Positions 9,158 through 17,701 of a stretch of 46,630 nt of DNA are shown piece after piece. The stretch lies in NCBI GenBank assembly GCA_035711845.1, contig DASTBU010000140.1:1-46630 (forward strand), given 5' to 3'. The first letter of the stretch is position 1; every line of letters starts with the position of its first letter. Both the position numbers and the translations under genes were made by a program. This DNA is from DASTBU01 sp035711845 (GTDB lineage Bacteria; Acidobacteriota; Vicinamibacteria; Vicinamibacterales; 2-12-FULL-66-21). Below the pieces are notes generated by a model. That model had not been told where the DNA came from and searched no databases. It saw nothing but the letters and a program-made list of their open reading frames with translations.

Positions 9158-11911
9158 TCACCAACGCCCGGCCACGACAATGACCGCGCGTGACGGGTCG
9201 TAGTAGCGCCGCGCGGCCGCGCTCACCTCCTCTCGTGTCAAGTCCAGCACGCGTCGTGCGAATACCTCGGGAGACGTTTGTTCGCCGAGATATCCCAGGT
9301 CCGCAAGGGCAGCGGTCGCCGACGCGGCGCTCTCGAACCGGAACAGGAGCCGGCCGAGCAGGAACCCCTTGGCCTCGCGCAGCTCCGCATCGGTGATCCC
9401 CTGCTTCGCGAATTCATCCAGCGTGGCCACGATACGATCGACGGCGTCACGCGCGCGCACCGCGTCGGTCGTGATGAGGATGGGGCCGGCCTCGCGATCG
9501 GCGAGCACGGAGGAGTAGACGGCGTAGGCCAGCCCCGTGTCGACCAGCCGTTCGCCGAGGCGGCCTGCGTAGCCTGTCTCCCCGAGCAAGTAGTTGAGGG
9601 CGGCGAGTGCGGCGAAATCCCTGTCGCCGCGGGCCACGCCGGGCAGAGCGACAGCGATGCTCGCCTGCTCCTTGTCGAGCGGTACGTGGACGATACGGTC
9701 GTCGAGTCGTGAGGGCGCCGGCGCGATCTCGCGGCGCTGTCGAGCAGAAGTCTGTCCGGCGGCGGCCGCCGGGCCGGCAGCGCTCCCGGCATCTGCGCGC
9801 CACCCTCCGAAGGCGTCGGCCACCTGCTCGATGGCCGCAACCGGGTCCATCGGCCCCGCGATCGCCACAATGGTCCGCTCCGGACGGTAGTGGGCCTTGT
9901 GAAACGCGGAGAGATCTGCGACGGCGATGCGCGCCCGCGACTCGTCCGTGCCTTCCGCGGGCCGGTCGTAGGGATCCACGTTCGCGTAGAGCCGATCGAA
10001 TGCCGCACGACCGGCGCGCCAGCGGCTGTCCTCTTGATGCGAGCCCAGTTCATCCGCCACCGACACGCGCATCCTTTCCAGATCCTCCGTGCGGAAGGCG
10101 GGCGTGGTGATGACTGGCAAGAGCGCCGCCGCCACGTTCGTCAGCTCGCCAGGCAGAGACGTCGCGGAAATCTCGACGACGTTCCGCACCGTGAACGGAT
10201 CGTCATCGTCGAAGGCCCCGAGCGACAGCCGGACATCGCGGTCCTCGAGCGTCGAGAGCGGCGAGGCGGCCCCGACGGTGAGGAGCCTGGCGGCGAGCAG
10301 GGCCGTGCCCTCGCGTCCGGGCTGGTCGAAGCGCGAGCCCGCCGCGATCCGGACGCGCAGGTGCGCGCTTTCGCCGGGTACGCGCAGCGCGAGGACCGTG
10401 AGGCCGTTGTCGAGACGGCGGATCACCGGTGCTGTCAGCGTCGGTATCTCGAGCCTGGGTGGAGGAATCGGGCGCGTCGTGCGCCGCTCGACCGGCGGCG
10501 CCGCCGTGGGTTCCGGCACGGCGGCCTCTTCGGGGGCGCCGCTTCGCGCCGATGGAGCCTCGGATGATGGGGCAGAGGATTCGGGAATGAGCAGCCCGAC
10601 GGACCTGCGATCCGGCGCGAGGCGTTGCCGGGCGAAGGCGCGCACCGCGTCGGCGGTGAGGGCGTCCAGGCGCCGAGGTATCGACGCGAGCAGCTTGTAC
10701 GTTCCCATCTGCTCGTAGACGGTCAGGAGGTTGGCGACCGCGCGATTGCTCGCGGCGGTGAAAGCCAGGTCAGCACGCACCCGTCGCGCGGCGCGGGTAA
10801 CCTCGTCCTCGCTCATCTTGTCCATCGCATCCCGCAGCGCGGCGTCGAGTCCATTTTCGATGGCCGCCAGGTCGGCATCACGAGCGGCATCGATGCCGAT
10901 CGAATAGAGACCGGGGTATTCACTCAGTTCGACTTCGGTGGTCACGCTCGTCGCCAGGCCAGATTCCACCAGCGCGCGGTGCAGCCGGCTGCCCGGGCGG
11001 GCGTCGTCGCGTCCGGGCGCCTTGCCGCCGGCCAGCACGCCGTCGAGTGCCAGCAGCGTGGCGAAATCTGGGCTCGATGCAGACGGTGCGTGGACGGCGA
11101 GCTCGACATGCGAGGCGCCGCTACGCGCCCGCATCACGATGCGGCGGGGCCCCTGCTGGACGGGCTCGACGGTCCTGATGGCGGTGGAGGCACCATCCCC
11201 TGGAGCCCCAGCGAAATGCTTCTCGACGAGCGCCAGAGCCTGCTCGGGATCGAAGCGCCCGACAACGGCGAGAATCAGGTTATTGGGCGCGTAGCCTTCG
11301 CGGTAGAACCGCTCCAGCTCGCGCGGCGTGACACCCTCGAGGTCCGACATGCGGCCCATGATGGGCGAGCCGTAGGGATGAGCAACGAGCGCCGCCCGCC
11401 GCAGCCGGTGCTCGACGAGCGTGTAGATGGGGGAGTTCTGATACTGCCGCTCCTCGGAAATGACGCTGGTCCGTTCGCGTGCGACCTCGTCTTCGTCGAA
11501 ACGGACGTGGCGCATGCGCTGCCGTTCGAGATAGAGAAGCCACTCGAGGTATTCCGATGGCGTATGGGATCCATAGACGGTCTGATCGTACGAGGTGTAG
11601 CCGTTCCAGCGGCCGCCCCAGCGAAGGATCTGGTTGGTAAGGTCCCGTTTGGCGATCTCTTCCGTCGATCGGAACGCCATGTGCTCGACGTAGTGCGCTG
11701 CGCCCGTCTGCCCCGGGCGCTCGTTGCGGCTTCCCACCCTGTAGAGCGCCTGGACCGAGACGATCGGCAACTCCCCGCGCTCGAGCATCAACACCGTCAG
11801 GCCATTCTCGAGCAGGACGCGGCGCGTCGCGTCGCTCCAGTGAGGCTGGCCCTGGGCCGCGATCGCCGCCACAGCAACGGCGAGCAGAGCAACCGCAAGC
11901 CTCGTCCGCAT
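9158..11911 (-). CDS. Exported double-domain M16 zinc metalloprotease
   Basis: This 917-residue protein has a signal peptide (about 1-21) followed by two complete M16 (pitrilysin/insulinase-like) modules in one chain. The first module carries the inverted zinc motif HxxEH as HYVEH (His73, Glu76 catalytic, His77), with the third ligand about 76 residues later in ISEERQYQNSP (Glu153). The second module starts near residue 500 after a low-complexity Pro/Ala/Glu linker, and its corresponding position (FDQPGREGTALLA) lacks HxxEH. It therefore acts structurally, as in bacterial PqqL-type and mitochondrial processing-peptidase pairs. It probably degrades oligopeptides in the periplasm. It sits among other exported hydrolases. 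The family assignment is firm. Confidence 0.95.
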   Translation of the reverse strand: MRTRLAVALLAVAVAAIAAQGQPHWSDATRRVLLENGLTVLMLERGELPIVSVQALYRVGSRNERPGQTGAAHYVEHMAFRSTEEIAKRDLTNQILRWGGRWNGYTSYDQTVYGSHTPSEYLEWLLYLERQRMRHVRFDEDEVARERTSVISEERQYQNSPIYTLVEHRLRRAALVAHPYGSPIMGRMSDLEGVTPRELERFYREGYAPNNLILAVVGRFDPEQALALVEKHFAGAPGDGASTAIRTVEPVQQGPRRIVMRARSGASHVELAVHAPSASSPDFATLLALDGVLAGGKAPGRDDARPGSRLHRALVESGLATSVTTEVELSEYPGLYSIGIDAARDADLAAIENGLDAALRDAMDKMSEDEVTRAARRVRADLAFTAASNRAVANLLTVYEQMGTYKLLASIPRRLDALTADAVRAFARQRLAPDRRSVGLLIPESSAPSSEAPSARSGAPEEAAVPEPTAAPPVERRTTRPIPPPRLEIPTLTAPVIRRLDNGLTVLALRVPGESAHLRVRIAAGSRFDQPGREGTALLAARLLTVGAASPLSTLEDRDVRLSLGAFDDDDPFTVRNVVEISATSLPGELTNVAAALLPVITTPAFRTEDLERMRVSVADELGSHQEDSRWRAGRAAFDRLYANVDPYDRPAEGTDESRARIAVADLSAFHKAHYRPERTIVAIAGPMDPVAAIEQVADAFGGWRADAGSAAGPAAAAGQTSARQRREIAPAPSRLDDRIVHVPLDKEQASIAVALPGVARGDRDFAALAALNYLLGETGYAGRLGERLVDTGLAYAVYSSVLADREAGPILITTDAVRARDAVDRIVATLDEFAKQGITDAELREAKGFLLGRLLFRFESAASATAALADLGYLGEQTSPEVFARRVLDLTREEVSAAARRYYDPSRAVIVVAGRW

Positions 11912-11982
11912 TTCCTGATTCTAGACCGAGCGCGGGCGCCTTGCCTTTTCCCTGCGACGGTGGCATCGTCGTCGACGAACAG

Positions 11983-12372
11983 ATGGCAATCCGCGTCGTT
12001 CGGCTTGGATCGGAACGCGTCCGTGGAGAAGGCCTCCGTATCGGCACGGTGCGTCGGCCGCCCCGTGGAGTTGCGAAGTCCGATCATGCCAGTCGCGACT
12101 TCTACGATGTCTGGCTGCCGGACCTCGCGCCGAGCGCCGAGGTCATCGCGGGCTACAAGAGCGCCCGGGAGACGACGGCAGCCTGGCGCCGCCTCGAACG
12201 TCTGTATCGGGCGGAGATGAAGCGTCCGGAACGGGAACGCCTCCTGAAGCTGCTCGCCGCGCTGTCGCACACCACGAACTTCGCCCTCGGCTGCTACTGC
12301 GCCGACGAGCGGCGCTGCCACAGGTCCATCCTCGCGTCAATCCTGCTCGAGCATGGCGCGCAGCTGGTCTAG
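11983..12372 (+). CDS. DUF488-family protein
   Basis: This 129-residue protein matches DUF488. It starts MAIRVVRLGSERVRGEGLRIG, has the conserved FYDVWLPDLAPS segment, and ends with the Cys-rich LGCYCADERRCHRSIL motif typical of the family. The motif suggests metal or nucleotide binding, but the function is not established. An in-frame upstream ATG at 11941 would add 14 residues, and neither start has a strong Shine-Dalgarno. The gene is divergent from the M16 protease. Its stop codon is followed within 20 bp by a palindromic repeat shared with 32.4 kb. Confidence 0.8.
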   Translation: MAIRVVRLGSERVRGEGLRIGTVRRPPRGVAKSDHASRDFYDVWLPDLAPSAEVIAGYKSARETTAAWRRLERLYRAEMKRPERERLLKLLAALSHTTNFALGCYCADERRCHRSILASILLEHGAQLV

Positions 12373-12388
12373 TGTCATTAGAACCATC

Positions 12389-12411
12389 CCCACGATTCTG
12401 AATCGCGGAGT
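12389..12411. repeat. Dispersed palindromic element, copy 1 (short form)
   Basis: This 23-bp element contains the imperfect palindrome CGATTCTGAATCG followed by CGGAGT. A second copy lies in opposite orientation at 32363-32394 and is identical apart from a 9-bp insertion (GCCCGATTC when read in this orientation). The element lies between the convergent DUF488 and HD-domain genes. It could act as a bidirectional transcription terminator or be a REP-like sequence. Only two copies are visible here. Confidence 0.75.
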
Positions 12412-12432
12412 TGATCACGAATCGGCAGCCGC

Positions 12433-13029
12433 TCAGGCCGAACCCGCGAGCCCAGGGTCGCTGGTCTCGATGAGCTGCAGGAAGCGGCTCCGGCTCTCCA
12501 CCAGATCCGACAGTTCGCGAAACATGTCGGGATTGACCGCCTGCGCGAAGGGGAGGATGCAGGCGCGAGTCTCGGCCACGTACCGTTTGACGAATGCCGG
12601 ATCGGTGACGAACCCGAGCGCGGTCAGGTTGCTGATCCGGTCGGCGAGCTTCAGCACTTTCGCACGTGAGCTGCCGCTTTCCATCACCCGTCGCAGGTAC
12701 TCGGTCTTGGGTTCCCTGACGCCGCCGATCACCCGCGGAGTCACCTCCATCACGAGTGCATAGACCGCTGGCCCGTCGGCGTCGATCCGAACGATCTCGT
12801 CCTCCGTTACACCGGGCATCGTCGCGGCATCCTCGAACAGGTCGTGTATCACGGCCGCCTTGAGCAGCACCGGATCGATGATCTTGTAGTCGAGCAGGAT
12901 GCCCATCGTGCTGATTTGATGGCGGAACATGTTGCTGCCGCCGCGGCGCTTCACGCCAATGAGCGCCATCGCCTTGACGATGTAGGGCGCCATCGTGATG
13001 TGGCAGAGTAAGTGTTCGAAACTGTCCAT
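12433..13029 (-). CDS. Single-domain RelA/SpoT-like HD phosphohydrolase (putative small alarmone hydrolase)
   Basis: This 198-residue protein consists of one HD domain with the residue layout of RelA/SpoT hydrolase domains. His37 lies in MFRHQISTMGILL, His62-Asp63 with Glu66-Asp67 in IHDLFEDA, and Asp130 and Asn134 in KLADRISNL. The spacing between these residues closely follows that of (p)ppGpp hydrolases. No synthetase, TGS or ACT domain is present. It may therefore hydrolyse (p)ppGpp or a related nucleotide (Mesh1/SAH type), but other HD nucleotidases share parts of this pattern. The start at 13029 is preferred to the longer frame from 13188, whose N-terminus is basic and unlike the family. 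It diverges from a glycosyltransferase gene. Confidence 0.8.
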   Translation of the reverse strand: MDSFEHLLCHITMAPYIVKAMALIGVKRRGGSNMFRHQISTMGILLDYKIIDPVLLKAAVIHDLFEDAATMPGVTEDEIVRIDADGPAVYALVMEVTPRVIGGVREPKTEYLRRVMESGSSRAKVLKLADRISNLTALGFVTDPAFVKRYVAETRACILPFAQAVNPDMFRELSDLVESRSRFLQLIETSDPGLAGSA

Positions 13030-13163
13030 CTGTCTGCGGATTATACGGGCAGAGACACTCTTGCGGATCGTCGGAGCCCGAGCGCATCTGTCCGGATGGT
13101 GCGCCGGGTCCGGACCGATTACGATCCATCGTTCGACTTCAGGAGGGTGGCCGGGGAGGAGCG

Positions 13164-14687
13164 ATGCCGCAGCAGAAGTCAGGTGCACTAGCGTGGTTGG
13201 GCGCGGCCGTGGTCCTCACCGGACTGGTCGCAGCGCACGTCGCGTGCCTTGGCAGCTACGGGTATTTCCGCGACGAGCTGTACTACGTGGCCTGCGGCCG
13301 GCGTCTCGCGTGGGGCTACGTGGATCATCCGCCGCTCGTGGCGGTGATGGCCTGGCTGGCCGAACACCTGTTCGGCACCTCGCCTGAAGGGCTCCGCGCG
13401 ATCCCGCTGCTGCTGGTCGTTGCGCTGGTCGTGGTCACCGTCACGATCGTGCGCCGCCTCGGCGGTGGTCCGTTTGCGCAGGCCCTGGCCGCGCTCGGTC
13501 TGGCGATCGCCCCGCACTATCTGTTCGTGTTCCACTTCCTGTCGATGAACAGCGCTGAAGTCCTGTTCTGGGCGACGGCCATGTGGCTGCTGATGCTGGC
13601 TGTCGAAGGAAACCGGCCATCGGCGTGGATCGCCCTGGGAGGCGTGATCGGCCTGGGCCTTCTGAACAAGCACAGCATGGCCTTTCTGGCTGTCGCCCTG
13701 ACGATCGGACTGTCGTTGACCGACGCACGACGGGTGCTCCGGACACCGTGGCCGTGGGCTGCAGCCGTCATCGCCGCAGTCCTTTTTGCGCCACACCTCG
13801 CCTGGCAGGCCCGGCACGACTGGCCGACGCTGGAGTTCGCGCGCAACGCGCAGGCCTACAAGCTCGCAGACCTGTCGGCGCTCGGCTTCGTGGGCCAGCA
13901 GTTCCTGCTCATGCATCCGCTCAACGCACTGCTCTGGCTCTCGGGGATCGGATTCTTCCTGATACGTCCGCCGCGGAAGGAGTGGCGGCTCTTCGCCTGG
14001 GCGTTCCTGTTGCTGCTGGCCTTCTTTCTCGTGCAACGGGCCAAGCCGTACTACCTGACGCCGTACTATCCCGTGCTGCTCGCAGGCGGGGCCGTTGCGA
14101 TCGAACACCTGACCGCCGCCCGCCGTCTCCTGCGTTCGGCGCTCGTCGTGGCGCTCGTCATGGGCGGAGCAGCACTGGCCCCGCTGGCGCTGCCGATCCT
14201 GCCGATCGACGCGTTCGTGGCCTATTCGCACCGACTGGGCATCACTCCCTCGTCGGGAGAGCGACACGAAATCGGCGTGCTTCCGCAGCACTTTGCGGAC
14301 ATGTTCGGATGGGAGGATCTCGCCCGCCAGATTTCGGGGGTCTATCAGTCGCTGCCGGAGGATGAACGATCCACGGCACGCGTCTTCGCGCGCAACTACG
14401 GGCAGGCGGGCGCCCTCGAGCTGTTCCGAGACCGGTATCCGCTGCCCCCGGTGATTTCACCGCACAACAGCTACTGGCTGTGGGGGCCTGGCGCCGACGG
14501 CGGGACGCTGATCGTCATCGGCGGCAATCCCTCGCAGAACCGACAGGCCTTCGAGCACCTGGAGGAGGCGGCCCGAACCGGCTGCCGGCTCTGCATGCCT
14601 TATGAGAACAACGTGCCGATCTACGTCGGCCGAGGGTGGCGCGTCTCGCTCAAGGCGATCTGGTCCAAGGAGAAGCGCTTCATCTGA
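13164..14687 (+). CDS. GT-C glycosyltransferase, family 39/ArnT-like, multi-pass membrane protein
   Basis: This 507-residue integral membrane protein has roughly ten hydrophobic helices across residues 10-350 and a soluble C-terminal part of about 150 residues. The first extracytoplasmic loop contains YFRDELYYVACGRRLAWGYVDHPPL, the acidic catalytic signature of dolichyl-P-mannose:protein mannosyltransferase and ArnT-like enzymes (GT39/GT83). Such enzymes move a sugar from a polyprenyl-phosphate carrier onto protein, lipid A or another acceptor on the outer face of the cytoplasmic membrane; donor and acceptor are unknown here. GGGGAGGAG lies just upstream of the ATG and supports the start. It has no sugar-nucleotide genes beside it. 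Confidence 0.9.
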   Translation: MPQQKSGALAWLGAAVVLTGLVAAHVACLGSYGYFRDELYYVACGRRLAWGYVDHPPLVAVMAWLAEHLFGTSPEGLRAIPLLLVVALVVVTVTIVRRLGGGPFAQALAALGLAIAPHYLFVFHFLSMNSAEVLFWATAMWLLMLAVEGNRPSAWIALGGVIGLGLLNKHSMAFLAVALTIGLSLTDARRVLRTPWPWAAAVIAAVLFAPHLAWQARHDWPTLEFARNAQAYKLADLSALGFVGQQFLLMHPLNALLWLSGIGFFLIRPPRKEWRLFAWAFLLLLAFFLVQRAKPYYLTPYYPVLLAGGAVAIEHLTAARRLLRSALVVALVMGGAALAPLALPILPIDAFVAYSHRLGITPSSGERHEIGVLPQHFADMFGWEDLARQISGVYQSLPEDERSTARVFARNYGQAGALELFRDRYPLPPVISPHNSYWLWGPGADGGTLIVIGGNPSQNRQAFEHLEEAARTGCRLCMPYENNVPIYVGRGWRVSLKAIWSKEKRFI

Positions 14688-14756
14688 CGGGGAGTAGAGG
14701 GCGCTGATCCCGGTGCCGGACGCACGTGTCCCGACTGACTGTAAGATCGAGCGGTC

Positions 14757-15053
14757 ATGACCCTGGACGATCTGCGAGCCACTCTGAGCGCCTCCACCCC
14801 GCCAGCCACGGTCCGGGGGGCGGTTCTCGCGCTGTGGCACGATGCGAAGGGCGACTGGGATGCCGCGCATCGCGTTGCCCAGGATGTCGAGGGCCCCACC
14901 GGCGCCTGGGTCCACGCCTACCTGCATCGGAAGGAGGGGGATGCGGGCAATGCGGCTTACTGGTATCGGCGGGCGGGTCGTTCAGTTGCGGCGACCTCGC
15001 TGGAGGAGGAATGGACGCAAATCGCGGCGGCGCTGCTCGCGACAGACGCCTGA
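14757..15053 (+). CDS. Small conserved helical protein, function unknown
   Basis: This 98-residue protein has no signal peptide or membrane segment. The middle reads VLALWHDAKGDWDAAHRVAQD, then GAWVHAYLHRKEGDAGNAAYWYRRAGR. These two helical hairpins resemble TPR/Sel1-type repeats and match, from memory, a conserved hypothetical family in soil bacteria. It is likely cytoplasmic. It lies about 70 bp after the glycosyltransferase in the same direction and may be transcribed with it. I cannot assign a biochemical role. Confidence 0.75.
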   Translation: MTLDDLRATLSASTPPATVRGAVLALWHDAKGDWDAAHRVAQDVEGPTGAWVHAYLHRKEGDAGNAAYWYRRAGRSVAATSLEEEWTQIAAALLATDA

Positions 15054-15221
15054 CCCGCTGAGCACAGTACGCCGAGCACGGCGGCCGGCGCACATCTCCG
15101 AAGCCCGCGCCCTCCTCCTGATTGACGCACCCACCCTCGCTGGGGGCGTTCTATACTTGCCCGGCAGGCACGGCCGCGAGCCTTCAATCCGTCCATATCT
15201 TCAGCCACTCGGGGGGTCCCA

Positions 15222-16511
15222 GTGATACCTGTTCGTCTGCTACTCACCACCGTTCTTCTCGCGGCGGCCGGGCTGCCGGCCCAGGAACCGTTTGCGCGCA
15301 TCGAGCAGGAGACGGCCCGCATCGCGCCGGCGATCATCGACATACGGCACCAGCTCCACCAGCATCCTGAGCTGTCGAACCGGGAAGAGAAGACCGCGGC
15401 CCTGGTGGCCGATTATCTGCGCACGCTCGGTCTCGAGGTGCAGACCGGCATCGCGAAACACGGCGTCGTTGCCCTGCTGAAGGGAGGGCGGCCAGGCGCG
15501 GTGGTGGCCGTGCGCGCGGACATGGATGCGCTTCCGGTCACGGAGGACCCGAGCCTGCCCCACGCGTCCAAGGTGCGCGCCACGTATCTGGGCCAGGAGG
15601 TCGGCGTGATGCACGCCTGCGGACACGACGTGCACACATCGGTCCAGCTCGGCGTGGCGACGGTTCTGAGCGCGATGAAGGCCGAACTGCCCGGGACGGT
15701 GAAGTTCATCTTCCAGCCAGCTGAAGAGGGCCCTCCGCCTGGCGAGCAGGGCGGCGCGTCGCTGATGGTCACAGAGGGTGTGCTCGAGAATCCGCGTCCG
15801 GCTGCAATCTTCGGACTTCACACGTTTTCGGAGATGGCCGTCGGGGAAATCGGGTACTCCGAAGGGCCGGCGCTCTCGGCGGCCGATACGTGGGAGGTGA
15901 AGATCGGCGGACGGCAGTCGCACGGCGCCAGGCCGGAACTGTCGATCGATCCGATCGTCACGGCCGCGCAGTTCATCCAGGCGCTCCAGACCATTCGATC
16001 CCGATCGCTGTCGGGTCACGAGCCGGGTGTGGTGACGATTGGCACGGTCCACGGCGGACAGCGCCACAACATCATTCCGGCGGAAGTCACCCTGACAGGC
16101 ACCATCCGGACGTTCCGGCCCGAGATGAGCCAGCTTGCCGAGCAACGCCTGCACGCGATCCTGAAAGGCGTGACCGAAGCCGCGGGCGCGACCGGGGAAG
16201 TCGTCCGCTACGAGCGCGGGGCGCCGGCAACGATCAACAACGTCGAGCTCACCCGCGCGACGCTCGCCGCGCTCGAACGTGCGACGGGCCAGGGGAAAGT
16301 CCAGCTGATCCCGCCGGCGATGGGCTCGGAAGATTTTTCGTATTTCGCGAACGAGGTGCCGGGCTTCTTCTATCGCCTCGGCCAGGTCAAACCCGGCACC
16401 AGATCGGGCGACCACCACACGCCGACCTACCTGGCAGACGATGGCGCGGTTCCGGTGGGTATCAGAGTCATGAGCTACGTGCTCTTCGATTACCTGTCGC
16501 GGCACAAGTAG
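15222..16511 (+). CDS. Exported M20D amidohydrolase (hippurate hydrolase/aminoacylase-like)
   Basis: This 429-residue protein has a GTG start, GGGGGG upstream, and a signal peptide of about 21 residues. M20D hallmarks are RHQLHQHPELS near the N-terminus, VAVRADMDALPV, and the metal-binding HACGHDVHTS (His131, Cys133, His135, His138). FQPAEEGPPPGEQGG carries the catalytic Glu, GLHTF follows, and GDHHTPTYLADD lies near the C-terminus. The dimerisation lid is intact (about residues 220-330). Relatives hydrolyse N-acyl amino acids, hippurate or indole-acetyl amino acids, releasing a carboxylate and an amino acid. Only 11 bp separate its stop from the next gene, a 2-hydroxyacid oxidase, so the two are probably one operon. 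Confidence 0.93.
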   Translation: MIPVRLLLTTVLLAAAGLPAQEPFARIEQETARIAPAIIDIRHQLHQHPELSNREEKTAALVADYLRTLGLEVQTGIAKHGVVALLKGGRPGAVVAVRADMDALPVTEDPSLPHASKVRATYLGQEVGVMHACGHDVHTSVQLGVATVLSAMKAELPGTVKFIFQPAEEGPPPGEQGGASLMVTEGVLENPRPAAIFGLHTFSEMAVGEIGYSEGPALSAADTWEVKIGGRQSHGARPELSIDPIVTAAQFIQALQTIRSRSLSGHEPGVVTIGTVHGGQRHNIIPAEVTLTGTIRTFRPEMSQLAEQRLHAILKGVTEAAGATGEVVRYERGAPATINNVELTRATLAALERATGQGKVQLIPPAMGSEDFSYFANEVPGFFYRLGQVKPGTRSGDHHTPTYLADDGAVPVGIRVMSYVLFDYLSRHK

Positions 16512-16522
16512 CTCGAGGCAGC

Positions 16523-17689
16523 ATGAAGGTCGTCAGCATCGAGGATCTGCGGCAGGTGGCCCGGCGTCGCGTGCCCAGGGTCGTGTTCGACTACATCGAT
16601 GGCGGTGCTGACGCCGAGCTGACCCTGCGGGAGAACTGCCTCGCGTTCGAACAGGTCACGTTTCGCCCGCGGTGCGCGGTGCCGCCGGGAGCTTGCGAGG
16701 TGGGCGCGACCGTTCTCGGGGCCGAGCTGGCGTTCCCCTTGATCCTGGGACCTGTCGGCAGCAGCAGGCTGTTCAACCCGGGAGGCGAGGCCGCCGCCGC
16801 TCGCGCCGCCGGCGCCGCCGGGCTTGCCTACGCGCTCTCGACGCTGTCGGGAACCCGCCTGGAGGACGTGAGGGCGGCATCGGCCGGCCCGGTCTGGTAT
16901 CAGCTCTATCTCGTCGGCGGGCGCGACGTCGCAAGCGCCGCGATCGCCCGTGCGCGCGCGGCGGGATTCAGCGCGCTTGTCGTGACAATCGACACGCCGG
17001 TGGCGGGGTTGCGCGAGCGCGACTTTCGAAATGGGACGCCCGAGCTCCTCAGCGGCCGTCCGCTGCACATGCTTCGGCATATTCCGCAGTTCATCGCGCG
17101 TCCTCGCTGGCTCGCCGGGTTTTTCAGGGACGGCGGGCTGATGAACTTTCCCAACATCGTGCTGCCCGGCGGCGCGATGGCGTACGCCGACGTGGGGACC
17201 GCGCTCGAGCGATCGGCGGTCGGCTGGGACGACCTGCGCTGGATTCGCGAGCAGTGGCAGGGGCCTGTCGTCATCAAGGGCGTGCACACCGCCGAAGACG
17301 CGCACAGAGCCGTCGATTCCGGCGCCGCTGCGCTGGTGGTCTCCAATCACGGCGGCCGCCAGCTCGATGGCGTGCCGGCAACCTTGCGGGTGCTGCCCGA
17401 GGTCGTGTCAGCGGTTGGTGGCCAGATCGAGGTCCTGCTGGACGGCGGAGTGCGCCGCGGCAGCGATATCGTGAAGGCGCTGTGCCTGGGCGCGCGGGCT
17501 GTGCTCATCGGCCGGGCGTACGCGTACGGGTTGGCGGCAGCCGGCGAGGCGGGCGTGACACGAGCAATCGAGATCCTGCGCGCCGACCTGCTCCGCACGC
17601 TCAAGCTGCTCGGCTGCCCCTCGATTGGATCGCTGGACCCGTCCTACGTGGACGTGCCCGCGGCGTGGCGCTGCCGCCGCGAGCACTAG
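16523..17689 (+). CDS. FMN-dependent 2-hydroxyacid oxidase/dehydrogenase (lactate or glycolate oxidase-like)
   Basis: This 388-residue TIM-barrel enzyme of the FMN-dependent alpha-hydroxyacid dehydrogenase family starts with VSIEDLRQVARRRVPRVVFDYIDGGADAELTLREN. It carries PLILGPVGSSRLFNPGGE, VWYQLYL and PVVIKGVHTAEDA. The signature SNHGGRQLDG holds the catalytic His276 and the substrate-binding Arg, followed by LLDGGVRRGSDIVKALCLGARAVLIGRAYAYGL for the FMN phosphate. It oxidises L-lactate, glycolate, mandelate or a similar acid to the 2-oxo acid; the exact substrate is not readable. The start ATG 12 bp after the M20D stop has GAGG upstream. A D-lactate/glycolate dehydrogenase lies 0.8 kb away on the other strand. 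Confidence 0.92.
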   Translation: MKVVSIEDLRQVARRRVPRVVFDYIDGGADAELTLRENCLAFEQVTFRPRCAVPPGACEVGATVLGAELAFPLILGPVGSSRLFNPGGEAAAARAAGAAGLAYALSTLSGTRLEDVRAASAGPVWYQLYLVGGRDVASAAIARARAAGFSALVVTIDTPVAGLRERDFRNGTPELLSGRPLHMLRHIPQFIARPRWLAGFFRDGGLMNFPNIVLPGGAMAYADVGTALERSAVGWDDLRWIREQWQGPVVIKGVHTAEDAHRAVDSGAAALVVSNHGGRQLDGVPATLRVLPEVVSAVGGQIEVLLDGGVRRGSDIVKALCLGARAVLIGRAYAYGLAAAGEAGVTRAIEILRADLLRTLKLLGCPSIGSLDPSYVDVPAAWRCRREH

Positions 17690-17701
17690 GTGCATCTTCC
17701 C

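Noticed and set aside
15122..15157. TTGACG ... TATACT upstream of the M20D amidohydrolase
   Set aside because: The two hexamers are 24 bp apart, too far for a sigma70 promoter. TATACT alone might be a -10, but no suitable -35 is present.
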